Below are positions 46,501-58,639 of a stretch of 64,000 nucleotides of DNA, piece after piece. The stretch covers positions 88,737 through 152,736 of the forward strand of contig RCNN01000038.1 of the NCBI GenBank assembly GCA_003667245.1, written 5' to 3'. The notes below the pieces were generated by a model. It saw only the letters and a list, made by a program, of their open reading frames with translations. It did not search any database and was not told the origin of the DNA. How positions within the stretch are numbered: position 1 is the first letter of the stretch; every line of letters starts with the position of its first letter. The translations under genes and the position numbers were made by a program. The DNA comes from Heterostelium multicystogenum. Its lineage: Eukaryota > Evosea > Eumycetozoa > Acytosteliales > Acytosteliaceae.

Positions 46501-47394
46501 ATTATATTCTAATAATTAATAATTAATTATCTTTTTGTTTGTATTATTAGAACATACTGAGTGATCATGACCAATCTGTCGTCATTCAAGCTGTATTTAT
46601 TTGTAGATTGTCGCAACAGGTTGTTCTACTTTACCAACAAGAGATTTAACCAACCATTTCAACTCTTTGTTGAATACTTGTTATCCACTGAATTATATTT
46701 ATATATATACTTTGTTGGATTATTATTTATTGTAAAGGGTTTTGAGTAGACGACGATAAATCAAATTATTTTTATACCTTTTAATAAGATGGTATTTATA
46801 GTTATCCAAGAGATAAGATATTACTTTAAAGTAAATATAATTTAACTTTAGACACCCAGCATTATTGACCTGAGTCATCGTATGTGACATATTGGACTGT
46901 CACAGAGGACAAACTATAAAATAGAGATTTGAGCAAAACTATTAACAGCCATCTAAAAATGATTTCTCAAGAAATTTGATAAAAAACAAAGTATTTGATT
47001 GTTTCAATCACTCACAAAGACCTCTTATGTGTTCAAGTGTCAAAGGTATATATTCTATCTAGTAGGTAATAAATTGCAATGACAAAGAATAGATTAGAAC
47101 TGAATACAGTTATATTTGTCAAAACTAATAGTAAATTACACAGGTGTACCAAATAATGAATAATTCATCTACTCATATGATAAGTTGATTGTATGATAAA
47201 ATTTTTTTTTTAAATTCAAATTATAATTTAGGTTTTGGCGCCAATTTGATTAAATTGGTTCTTTACTATGTTGGCTGTTTGAAAACTGGATATCTGTCAT
47301 TTCAACAAACTATACAAGATAGATAGATATATGATAGGATTTGATATGAAAGTGAGAAAATAATAATAATAGATTATCAAAGAATACAATAGAT
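43516..47394. promoter_or_regulatory. Large gene-free divergent region (3.9 kb)
   Basis: This stretch separates gchA (minus) from the condensin G2 gene (plus) and is by far the longest without a gene. Most is A/T-rich simple sequence. GC-richer patches occur at about 44560-44640, 45120-45310 and 45870-46060. The last includes a 7-bp stem with a 9-base loop (45876-45898) and a run of CACTGGCGACTCCTC. A 60-residue hydrophobic frame at 46567-46749 is not convincing. No tRNA or snRNA signature was found by eye. Non-coding RNA genes or a lost gene remnant are possible. Confidence 0.45.
45876..45898. other. Short hairpin in the gene-free region
   Basis: GGTGCTA pairs perfectly with TAGCACC around a 9-base G-rich loop (TATTGGGGG). 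It sits in a patch richer in GC than its surroundings. It may be part of a structured RNA, but alone it is short enough to arise by chance. Confidence 0.4.
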
Positions 47395-50300
47395 ATGGAG
47401 AAATTAAAGAATAGATTGTTTAAAGCTATAGAGAGCAATGCCACTGCGGAATTCTCAAAGTTGGCTACTCCAAAGTCTGAGGAGATGAATATGACAGAGT
47501 TCTTGACTTGGCTACCAAGCAAATATCATGAGGCGCTCTTTGAGGGACTTTTGAATAACAAGCTGGTTGGCCTGATAGAGCAAGAGCTGCTGGTGCCCTC
47601 TGCAGATAACCAAGACATAGACAACAACACCGCTAAAACCATCCTCATAGATTCTCTCAAGTGCTTTGAGGCTATCATCTATATTTGTCATTGCTATATA
47701 AAGATCAAAGAGAATAGCTCCCCACCAGACCAGCTATTCCAACTTTTAACTATATTTCACAGTAAGTTGTTGGACATCGATGACTAACGTATCGAGTTGT
47801 ATGAGAGTATTGACCTCTTTGTTTGCATCGCACCAATCAAGGTTTATTGTTGCCAATGCTAAACTTGCAGATGCAGATAGAATCAACGCAGCTATTTTCC
47901 AAGGATGTATTATTAAGGTTGTCAAAGTTGTATGGAAAGATTGCCAATGAAATATCGTTGCTTTGCGAACTTTGGTTCAAGCAAGACCGTCCAAACAAGG
48001 AGGAACTGGTTCCACAAACCATTGGTTATCTAGTGCAGAAGGCCTTTGAGTCCACAGTTGTTTCAGGTATGTACGAAGAAAACACCATGGTGTCCCAAGT
48101 GATAGCCATCCGGATTCGGAATGAGTAATATTAATCATGTTGACCATTGCAATAGATATCACAAGATTATATAATATGAAGAATGCTTTGCTGTTGCTGG
48201 ATTTTGGAGATGAAAGTTCAGATTCAATTAAAGAGTTATTGTTGGGCTGCTTTATTCAACCACAGTTTGTCAAGTCAGTGGAGGGAAAGAAGATGTTGGG
48301 ATTCCTTTTTAGTTTGAGACCTCAGTTTATAGATTTGATTCATTCGGTTGTAAAAGGACAGCTAGTTCTCTGTAGTAAAAGCGTCTTGGAAGCTTACGCC
48401 GAAATATACTATAAAGCATGGCGTTCGGCAACTGGTCCATTTTTGTTGAGAATCGAGTTTGGATGTCTCCAGAATTTTGCTACTTGCGCTATCCATGCCG
48501 CCAACCCAAAGTTATTCAAATGTCTCATGTCATTTCTACACTACTTCCACGAAAAGAAGGCAGTGGACAAAGCAATCGATCCAATGCTACTTCGAGTCTA
48601 TGAGCCCATTCTCTGGCGTTCACTTACGGTTGCTAATTCCTCAGTCAGAGCGAATGCAACACGTCTCTTCTTGGATGCTTTCCCCATCTATGACTCTGAA
48701 GCACCGACTAGAGAGGTAGATGAGCTGCTCCAACGACAATTTGTAGAGCTTCAAAAGCTGTTGTTCGACCCTGCAATCGTAGTTCGTCAGGCAGCAGTTC
48801 AAGGAACTCTCTGCTGCGTGCTTGCCAAGTTCTGGGAGATAATTCCCGTTGGTACCTCCAAGGTGCTCCTCACAAAGATCATCTATGACGTTGCACGTGA
48901 TTGCTCCAGTGGACTCGTCAGAGAATCTGTATTTGAAGGTTTGAGATATCTTCTTGACAACCAGCCACTTTCCCATAATATGGTCGGCCTGCTTCTTCCC
49001 CATCTTTCTAATCTGATCCACGATAGCTCCGAACGTGTTCGTTCAGCATTCCTCGATCTCTTGCTTTATATCAAGGGTATTTCCACCATTCGATTCCTCG
49101 ACATTGTACCACTCGATCATCTTTTGGAGCGCATGGTTCTCGATCATGGAAATGCCTCACTCTCAAAGAAGTTGACACAGCTCTTGGTCGAAGCATACTT
49201 CCCAGAAAATGAGCACTCCAGTGTAATGATGAATCGTTGTGTGATGCTGGTAAAGAGTAAGCGTGATGCAACCGTTGGATTCTACTCAAATCTAGTTGGA
49301 TTCGTAGAGCTCCGCAACATTGCCAAGTTTCTTGCATTCACCTTCAAATATATTGTGGCGTTCCTCGAGAAGAATCCAGACTCCTCGAGCGTTCTGATAT
49401 CAGAGCAGAAGTTAGCACTTACCAATGGCAAGCACGCCGCTGCTAAAGGTCCCGCTAAAAAGGGAAGGAAATCAAAGAAGGAGCTAGAAAGAGAGAAAAG
49501 GGAGCAACTCAGGAAGCAAGAGCAGCAGAATAAGAAAGAACAAGAAGATGCCGATGACCAGGAGAAGGACGAAGAAGATATACAGATAACATTGGATGAC
49601 ATTGAATGTATATTGGAAATTGTAAATAATACCATACACTCTATTAAGCCACTGCTTGCAGAGTCAGAGAATCAATATATATACAGAGTACGTATCGTTC
49701 AAAGTACTACTTTCATTGCTACCATTCCCTAACACTCTAATGTTTATTATTTATCATGATACAGGCTTTGCTATCAAAGTTCACCGATGAAAGTTTAACT
49801 ACGTTGTATTTCTGGTTGTTTGGCGCACAAACACCAAGAATCAATGCTATGGCGTTGATCATTGATATAGCAGCATCGCTTGGTGTATCCAACTATCCAA
49901 TTTTATGTGAATTCTTGTTAAAGAATCTCAACGAGGTATGTTAATCTAGGTGTACATAGCAGTACGATTGATATTGACAGCTAATTAATATTGTTTTGCT
50001 ACTACAGATTGATGAAACAACACCAGATAAATTGAAGGAAACTCTTTTGTTGTGCCTGTTTGAGAACTCACCAAATGAGGTGCTCTCTCTCATCTTTAAG
50101 AATATCAATGAGCCAGTCACCCTGTTGGAGCAAATCTCATTGAATCCAGACTCAAGCAAGCAGAAGCAAAAGAAAAAGAAGAATCCAAAGAAGAGAAAGG
50201 GAAGTGATGACGAAGATGAAGGCGAAGACGAGCAAGACCCAACGGACTCTGTTACTGAAGAGCTGCTTGTGGAGGCATCCAATCGAGCACTTGTTTCAAA

Positions 50301-51751
50301 TATATTCTTGAGTATCTTATTGAAACACCAGGTCGCAAGAAATAGTACACTTTCACAATATGAAGTTCTCGCCGAGTTGATGCTCAGTCTCAGTAAATAT
50401 ATGCCAGTCATTCAGCAACGTTTAGCTACTCTCGCTGGTGAAGGAAATGACGACGACATCAACAGGTTGTTGAGTGACAGACTGCTTTTATCTTTGTTCA
50501 TTATGTACTGCAAGATTCTCTTCCATGTCGAAGGTTCACAAGATACGCTTCAGGCAGATGGTACCTTGTTCCAGAACTTCTTTGAGTGGGGCAGTCAAGT
50601 CATGTTGCCACTCATCCAAGCATTCGTTGCATCCGTTACCTCCAATCCGCTTAACAAGAGAAAGAATCCAGACTATGACGATGAAGAGGAGCAGGACGAA
50701 TATGACATCGAAGAGGAGAATGCTAGATTCAGCAAGCTGCCCCAGTTTCCACTGGATATAGCACGTACCTATTTGTTGTTTGTCACAGAAAACATGACAC
50801 TAGGACTAGCAGGTCGCTCTACAATGCGAGGACTCTGCGAGCATGTTGAAGTACTGCTCGACCTCGTCAAAGAATGCCGCATGATGTCGCCACTCCTTCC
50901 AATTGCCGCCAAATTCATCTACCAATTGTACTACTCAACTGGAAATCAGTATGATGAAGCCAAAGATGGAGCCGACACCAACCACGACCACGTGATGCAT
51001 CTCGACCAGTGCAATCTGCTCTTTGGCAAGTTACTAGCAGCTTCAAGCCGCGCCATGGGAGTCAAAAAGTCCGAGCAGCCAGTGCAACTCTTCAAACTTA
51101 CTGATTTGATGCGTCTGCACCACCAGCGTGGAACTCTAGGACCATTCATCAAGCTTCTAATGGAGCGCACCATGCCGGAATTCACTGACATTGGCAACAA
51201 GATTGCACCACGCATTATACAGACTCTCCAAGTGATGACACCACTTACCAATTTCATCCTCTCCCAAATCTGCAGATCTACGGTAAACATCACTACTTTA
51301 GCCGACCAATTGGCATCCTACCTGAAAGCAGAGTCAATGTCCAAACAATCGATTTACAACAGCATCAACATCATTTCCATCATTATCAAAACATGTATTA
51401 ACTATTCAAGTAGGTACATTGCACCAAGCTTAGCCTCTCCGGAAGCAATTACTAATATTCAATAATGTTATTTAATTTATTACAGAAACAACGGATTTCT
51501 CATCATTACAAAATATATTAATTAGCTTCATTTCTAAATTGCCACATTTATCCAATTCAGACGACGATGATGATGAGTCTGACGAAGATGAGGACAATGT
51601 TCAAGGACCAAAAGTAATGTTTTCAACATTGTTAGAATTATCAAAGAATTTGTTGAATGAAAGCATGAAAAAGAGTGTATCTACAACTTCAACCACATCA
51701 ACAACAACAAAGTCAAAAAACAACAAAAGCCAACTAAAATTGAATAAATGA
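47395..51751 (+). CDS. ncapg2: Condensin II complex subunit G2 (NCAPG2, HEAT-repeat)
   Basis: NCAPG2 is the HEAT-repeat subunit of condensin II, which compacts chromosomes. The reading, about 1,340 residues, follows the human protein. After an N-terminal helical part (MEKLKNRLFKAIESN) comes LWRSLTVANSSVRANATRLFLDAFP, the block that defines the family. Next are HEAT repeats such as DPAIVVRQAAVQGTL, RESVFEGLRYLLDNQPLSHNM and HDSSERVRSAFLDLLLYIKG. Two charged insertions (KKGRKSKKELEREKRE at about 49460-49500 and an acidic run at 50205-50250) interrupt the repeats. The end is an Asp/Glu-rich stretch and a Thr/Ser/Lys tail. Introns at 48067-48155, 49688-49764, 49936-50007 and 51410-51485 all keep the frame. 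Frame changes lie near 47786 and 47825. The start MEKLKNRL is the first ATG of the coding reading. Confidence 0.9.
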
Positions 51752-53247
51752 TTAATTAATTTTGAATTTATTTACAATACAATATTATATTGGAGTAGGG
51801 TGTAGCATATCGATAATATATATATTTAGTTAAACAACGCAGAGTACTTTTAAAATTGAAGAATTGTTGTTTTTTAATATTGATAATAGTTTGATGAATA
51901 TAATAATTCAACCCCGATCTTCGATAGCTGAAAAAGATCTTAGTTTATAAACCTATTTTACCAATTTTGGATATAGATTCTGCCAATTATTTTCATTGGA
52001 AATAATTTTCATTGTACAATTTGTTTTTCAAAAGACCAAACTAAAAAATTGAATTTTACTTTTAAGGAAATTCAAGGGTTGTCGAGTTGTTGTTCAAGTC
52101 AACTCCATAGAATATTTTACCAAATTTGATAAATTTATTGTTTTGGAATGTTTTACCCCTATGATTTTACCAAGAATAACCTTTGCTTTTTACATTCGAC
52201 AATGAATATTAAAGGCATAAAAGATATCAATCGAAATTGACCCTACCTCCTACATCTATAAAGTCCAGAAGACTTTATCATTCATTAGGGGTGGGTGAAT
52301 CGAATTAATGTAAGGACAACAGGCTGGACTCGACGTCTGAATAGGGCACATCAAGGAAAACACATACTCATTTTAAATTATTCTAAAATAAAAGTTAAAA
52401 TACAAATCTTAATGATAGAATCGAAAAAAATTAAATAGTATTGATATTTAATACAATTTCATTTATCATTTATCAAAGTTATATAGATTTTATATAAAAT
52501 TAAAAAAGGATTAATACATTAGTTTTTAAGAATTCCAATTAAATCTGTAAAATATATTTCCTATTCTATAGGTTTGTAAGCTTAGTTTAATAAAAATCAA
52601 TCTTCTTAATAATAATATAATAGTAATTTTTAATATTATATATATATATATATAAATATAAATAATTATTTATATAAATAATTTAAAAATAATTAAAAAT
52701 TAGAATAGTAATAATTGTTTTTTTTAACATTGTAATTTTCAGTTTAGATATATATTTTCTATTTGTATTAATTCATTCAAGTTAAAAAGTAATAATTGAT
52801 TAAATCTATTTATCAAATTAAAATTCAAGTTTGAAATACGAATAGTTGTTTTAAAAATTAATCTATTCTAGATGTATGTGTTGGAAAATTAAAAAAGAGT
52901 TACTTTTTAAAAATCTCATTTTCTAAAAATAGTTAAAATTAATTCTTAACATTTATTGTAGAAATAAGATCAAATTATCAATATTTTAAAATATTTATCT
53001 TTTTAAAATTGGTATGTATTTTAGTAACGTATAATAATAATATTTAAATTTAAAAAAATATAAAGATATAACATTTTCATATTTTTATTAAATATCCATA
53101 TATTTTATCAATCTATTAATATTCATCCTTCCTTTTTAATTAAACAATTAATGGCGATGGTTCTTTAATTTTAAAATAATAGAGGTAAGTGTATTTAATT
53201 AAATTTTGGAAATTATGAATATTGATAGATTTTGAAGAATCCAATAG
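51752..53247. other. Intergenic, very AT-rich
   Basis: About 1.5 kb between two plus-strand genes. The second half (52400-53150) is among the most A/T-rich parts of the window, with TA dinucleotide runs near 52640. A patch at about 52230-52370 is richer in GC and includes GGCTGGACTCGACGTCTG; it has no open frame. No gene is seen. Confidence 0.5.
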
Positions 53248-54846
53248 ATGTCATTTATAAAGAGAAAACTGGGTAAAAAAGTCGGGTGTTGATGAGACAC
53301 CCATGACTGAAGCACAGAATGATGAGGTTTTCAAGAACATTGATTTTGGAAAAGAAGGAGAAGGAAGTGAACCACCTGAGGATAAAAAGAAGCTATGGAG
53401 TAAAGTCAGTGGTCTCATAGGAAAGGATACAATGTCCTTGGTATCTCTCCCAGTCTACTTTTTTGAACCATTGACTGTTCTACAGTGTCAGCTTGAACCA
53501 CTTCGTTTTGTACATTTAATAGAAAAAGCTTGTAAATTGGAAAATTCAATTGATAGAATGGTGTATATTACTGCTTTTAATATATCACTCTTTAGTTCTT
53601 ATGTAAGAACTGGTATGTAAAAAATGATATCTTAAATCCAACTTTACAAATACTAACTATAAAAATAGCTAAACCTTTTAATCCTCTACTTGGTGAAACC
53701 TATGAATATATACCAAAAACTGGAAACTACAGATCTTTTTGTGAACAAGTTAGTCATCATCCACCTATTGGAGTTGCCGAGACATCAAGTGATAAATTTA
53801 ATCTTCAACAAGAATCATGGATTACAACTAAGTTTTGGGGAAATTCTGTGGATATCTTTAGTATTGGTGGAAATCATTTGTATTTAAATGATTTTGGTGA
53901 TCATTATACCTGGAAAGTGCCACAGTATGTATATAAATATTTTTCATACACTTAATATACTTATTATTATATTTTATAGGTCATGTTGTCATAATATTCT
54001 TATTGGTAAGATGTGGGTTGAACATCACGGTCAAATGACAATTACCAATCATAAGACTGGTGATAGAGCTGTTCTTAATTTCCAAAAATCTGGTTGGTTT
54101 GATGGTACCACTAGAAAGGTGACTGGTGAAATCTTTGATGCTCAAGGAAGAAAGAGATTTTTAGTCAATGGAAGATGGAATGAATACATTGTGATGACCA
54201 AGTTAGATGATCATGGTGTCAAGTTTGATGAGTGGACCATTTGGAAAGCTGAACCAGATCCTCTTGAAAAGTCAAACAAATGGAAACTTGGAACATTTTT
54301 ACAATCTTTAAATGGTAGGATTAAAAATCTATTTCTTGGAAATTAAGTTATATTAATATTTATTTCATTTTAGAAATGTCTCCTGAATATGAACAAATAT
54401 TACCTCCAACCGATTCTAGATTGAGATCGGATAGACGTTATCTCGAAAGACAAGAGAACAAGATAGCCAATAAAGAAAAGAATAGAATTGAAGAAAAAGA
54501 AAGAGAGAAGAGAAGAGAGAGAGAAAAAACAGGTCAAACTTGGACACCAAGATACTTCAAAAAAGTAGATGATTCAATCTTTGGATATAGATGGTTATTC
54601 AATGGTGATTATTGGAAAGAAAGAAATGAAAGAATAAAACAGTTTGACTCACAGAAAAAGATGGGTTCTCAATTCAACGGAATGAGTTTATCAGATGCAT
54701 CCTCTGTTTCAACCACAGACACCTTCTCTTCAGGAGTAAGCAGCGGTAGTCATCCAGTTGGTACACCAGAAGCTCTCAAAGGAAAGCAATATACCTACAA
54801 ATCAACTGTCCAAACATTCACCAACACAGGAAATCCTTCCCATTAG
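53248..54846 (+). CDS. Oxysterol-binding protein (ORD-only OSBP)
   Basis: OSBP-family proteins move sterols and phosphoinositides between membranes at contact sites. The protein is about 455 residues and is nearly all lipid-binding domain, lacking a PH domain, like the small dictyostelid OSBs. Motifs: LPVYFFEPLTVLQ, the gate and pocket KPFNPLLGETYEY, the signature EQVSHHPPIGV, FWGNSVDIF, GKMWVEHHGQM and the C-terminal DSRLRSDRRYLE with a charged helix of Arg/Glu repeats. The tail is Ser/Thr-rich. The start MSFIKRKLGKK at 53248 is joined by removal of one G in a GGG run near 53283. Introns: 53613-53668, 53925-53979 and 54315-54373; each keeps the frame. Converges on the myotubularin gene. Confidence 0.95.
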
Positions 54847-55009
54847 AGCAACGAGAACCTACAACCCCATCCAAAAAAACAAAACCAAAACAATAAAAAT
54901 TTAAATTACTCTGTAATTATATTTATAATAACAAAAACAAGACAAAATAGAATTACTTGGTAGTTAGTTACAACTACAATTAATGTAGTAGGTGTTGATA
55001 GGTTAGATT

Positions 55010-58000
55010 TTATTTTTTAGATGAATCTTTCTTTCTAAAGAAACTTCTACTCAAAGAATTGAATCCATTGTTTAATGGTGCTTTCTTTAGTTCGATTCCA
55101 TTACTATTGCCTGGCTTTTGTGGAGTCGATGGTGTCGATTTAGGAGCGTTGAGCTTCTGGTCGTTTACAAAATTATGTTCGGATTCTCTCAGATCGATTT
55201 GAGACTGGCTAGTATTTGGTGAAACTATTTGTTGTTGGGACATTGTTGGTCTTCTGAGAGAGATCGAAGCTGTATGTGCACGATAGGGAATGAGTGGGTG
55301 TTGACTTGAAAATTGAGCAGCTTTTTCTTCGATTCGCGCTTCGAGTGCATTTCTAATGAGCTTTTCCTCGGGTTCGTAGTATTCAGTCTCTGATATTGGG
55401 AAGTAAATTTGCTTCCAAATCTTCATCTTTTTAATGGAGCAGTCTGGGAATAATACATCTTTTTCGTCAGATGGTTGATAGAGTGGATTGATGCAGTCGG
55501 AAATGCATTGATCTATGTCTAACCAAAGGCTAATTGTTTTACTGCAAGCATTCAAACGCTCACGCTCTGTGTTGTACAGGAAATTACCATATTTACCACT
55601 GTAGGTAGCAACATAAATGAGGCGAAGGAAATGTGAATTGAATTCGAACTTATTTGGGAACTGATTGATAATTTGATATACTGCCTCTAAAAATTGAATA
55701 AATACAGGTGATCGCTCATCTTCGTCCTTTCCATAGACTTGTCCACAGCGATGAGCGAATTTGTGTCCAAAGGAAAGCCATTCCTTCTCTACCAACACTT
55801 GGAAACCTCTGATTGTACGGTAGTAGGGATCTAACAACAACTCTGCAAGTCCAACAAGTTGACTAGTTCTGTCCCAACCATCTGAGCAATGTACCAATAC
55901 ATTTGAGTGTTGAATATGAATCAGCTTGGCAACTCTGACTGCCCCAGCTAAGATCAATTTCATGTGTTGGAACCATCCACTTGACTCTAGATTTGCAAAC
56001 CACTGACTCTCCTTGTTGATACTTGACTCTACAGCTTCTCTGAGCTTCAACAATGAATTACGCATTACATGAATGTTGGCAATATCCATAAATTCAATCT
56101 CGCAGTTTGGATAGTTTGTCATAATTTCCCAACCAGCACCCTTTGCTCTGTTTCCAACTGCGTTGGCATATGGACGGGCATCAATGATGTAGAGTGTTTT
56201 TTCACCAGACTGTTTGACACGATCAGGACTGGTGGAGTTAATTGGCGTTGAGGATGATGTCAATCTAATGGCATTCAACATAAACTCATCTTCTTCGCAA
56301 CGATTTCTTCCAATTCCTACTCTAGGTTGACTGCAACGTGTAATCGATGTCTTATTGCTCCAATGTCGATAAGAAAGTGCAGGTATTCTTCCCTTCGAAC
56401 GGAACTGTGCAACTGCTTTCAAATGCTCATCGGTTATTGATTCCGGAACAACAATCATCGATGGATAGGAATCGCAGAGATAGTAGGTTGTATTGGAATG
56501 GCTGAATTTCCAATCGACTGATGGAACGCCCATACGAGCATATTCATCGCGTGGACTGTAGACATTCCAACCGAGGTTCTGTACCTCTGGACTGGAAAAC
56601 TCAGAACGATGAATAAAACAAAACAATGAGTTTGCGATGATATTGTCGACACACTTTCTAACATCTTTTAGAGAGTTGGTAGTCTTGTCAAAAGAGAGTG
56701 AAATGGTCCTTCCATCCTTACAGAGGAAATTCAGACGATATGAAAAGTCACCAATTGATTTCTTTTTACCTGTTTTATACATCTTTGAAATTGAATGGAG
56801 ACTAAAGGATTTCTATTGATTGGAAATAAGCCTATCAGTATTATAATATTGAGATGGTCGATAGCAGAGAAGGGACCTACCTTGAAGTGTTGATTTTGAT
56901 GCAACCCATAGAATATTATTTGATAATTTGTTAAAAACATGGTTCCTATTACATATTCCTCTTCGTTTGTCGAAATGTCTTTGTCCTTGTTGTTCTGGTT
57001 GTTGTTACCGTTGCTGTTGTTATTGGTAGTATTTGATAATTGCTGCACAGATACATTGTCATAGAGATGATATCTGCACTCTACTTTGAGAAGTAGCTTC
57101 TCACCATCACACAACAAAACATTGTCGGGAAGTGAAAGAGTTCTGATGCTATTCAATTGATTTCTGATGTTTCTGATGATTTCACCATATTTCAATACGA
57201 TTGAAGTTGACTGTTCAAATGATAGATGCTTCTTGATTGCCAATATCTTTTGTCTGATATTATCCAAACATTGTTGCAGTACAGTGTGTAATGAATCGAT
57301 GCTATTGACTGATCTTTCAGTGACTATATTGAGATTTGGTTAGTGTGCAAAGGACAAGATTAAAGTAATATTAATTTCAGTGAGTCATACTTTTAGATCC
57401 ACGTTTTGATAGATTGGATTTTGAATGGATAATCTTGATGAGTTCGGCAGCTGAGTCTGTTTTTTCAGTGGGGGTTTGCGAGGTCGATGCCTGTGATGAG
57501 ATGTAAGTGGATGCTCTTGTTTGGAGACCAGGGTTGGCGTTGCTGGTTGACGAAGAGGAGATGTAGGACTCTGGGTCAACCGTCTCGAGTATACGCTCAA
57601 TATCAACAAGAGATTCTGCAATTCTCATGACATCTTTGAAAGACTGAAGGAATTGCTTCTCTCTTTTCATCTCTGTAATTTTGAAAATAATATTATCGAT
57701 TGTCTTTGTGGTGATGTCGCGAAGCTTCTCTAGCTTCTCCTCAGCGGCCGTTGTTGAGTTTGTTGACATTGTCATTGAGAACGACGACGAAGACGATGAT
57801 GATGCAAGGTGATGGGCATTATTGCCGTCCTTTGAATGATTCATTGCAGTGGGTGGTGTTGTTGTTGTTGTTGTTGGATGTGTTCCACCAGATTGTCCAA
57901 TAACAGAACTACTAGCACTACTACTACTATTATTATTATTACTATAACTATTACTATTACTAGCTCCTCTTGGAGAACTTGGTGTTAATAAAGATGATAG

Positions 58001-58045
58001 TGATCCACTGCTGATTAAAGTAGGTGGTGGTAGCCTTGATGTCAT
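55010..58045 (-). CDS. Myotubularin-family PI3P phosphatase
   Basis: Myotubularins remove the 3-phosphate from PI3P and PI(3,5)P2 on endosomes. About 180 low-complexity residues (Ser/Asn/Thr) and a helical stretch (EKLEKLRDITTKT) come first, from ATG 58045. After an intron at about 57390-57326 a second helix and a PH-GRAM domain follow (VLLCDGEKLLLKVEC, GTMFLTNYQIIFYG, intron 56813-56880, NFLCKDGRTISLSF). The phosphatase core has WKFSHSNTTYYLCDSYP, RSKGRIPALSYRHW, LYIIDARPYANAVGNRAKGAG and the active site HCSDGWDRTSQL, so the CX5R motif is intact and the enzyme should be active. The rest includes WLSFGHKFAHRCG and QFPNKFEFNSHFL. The tail is Ser/Asn-rich with KKDSSKK. About 950 residues. The long N-terminal extension is not usual in animal members. 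No frame change is needed, unusual for a gene of this size here. Confidence 0.95.
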
Positions 58046-58639
58046 TGTTTGAATTGAATTGATGTAAAATAAATAAATAAATAAATAAGATATTATTAGC
58101 AAAGGTGTAACAAAACAATCATAACGCCCAAAGTGAGATTGCTGGCAATGTGTGTGGTGTTAGTGTGACTGTGATTGATTGACAGATTAATTATTGGTTT
58201 TACTGTTTTTAAAAAAAAGCAAAAAATAAGTTGTAAAAATCTTAAAAAGAAGTTTCATTCTTTTGTTTTGTATGCAATTTCAAATAATTCATTAAAAAAC
58301 CACAAATAAACTCATTGAAAATATTGGGATTCAACAGGTTTTATTGTCATTCCTATTCTTCGACAACTTTTCATCTTGTTCTCTCTGTGTCTGTGTACAT
58401 ATTACCTAATATGCAAATAGTTGCATTGATTGCCGACACTGTGTTGATTTAAATTATTATTTTATTGATTGGGGGGCAATCACCAACATGGAAGAAGCGA
58501 CTGAACAAAAAATGCAAGCCAAAGTTGTTATTCAATCTTCTGGAGATTTATATATTACATTTTGCATCAGATGCATTTTATAGATTACTTTAGAATACAC
58601 AAAAATCATTTAAATTCGGATTCCGAATTAAATGCTTAA
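58046..58639. promoter_or_regulatory. Upstream region of the myotubularin gene
   Basis: About 590 bp between two minus-strand genes, so it includes the myotubularin promoter and the 3' flank of the kelch-like gene. The sequence CCGACACTGT at 58433-58442 also occurs upstream of rab7 (14372-14381). There is a 6-G run near 58471. No gene is seen. Confidence 0.45.

Noticed and set aside
46567..46749. A 60-residue hydrophobic open frame in the gene-free region
   Set aside because: It lacks splice sites, recognisable domains and coding-like composition; frames of this length are expected by chance in A/T-rich DNA.
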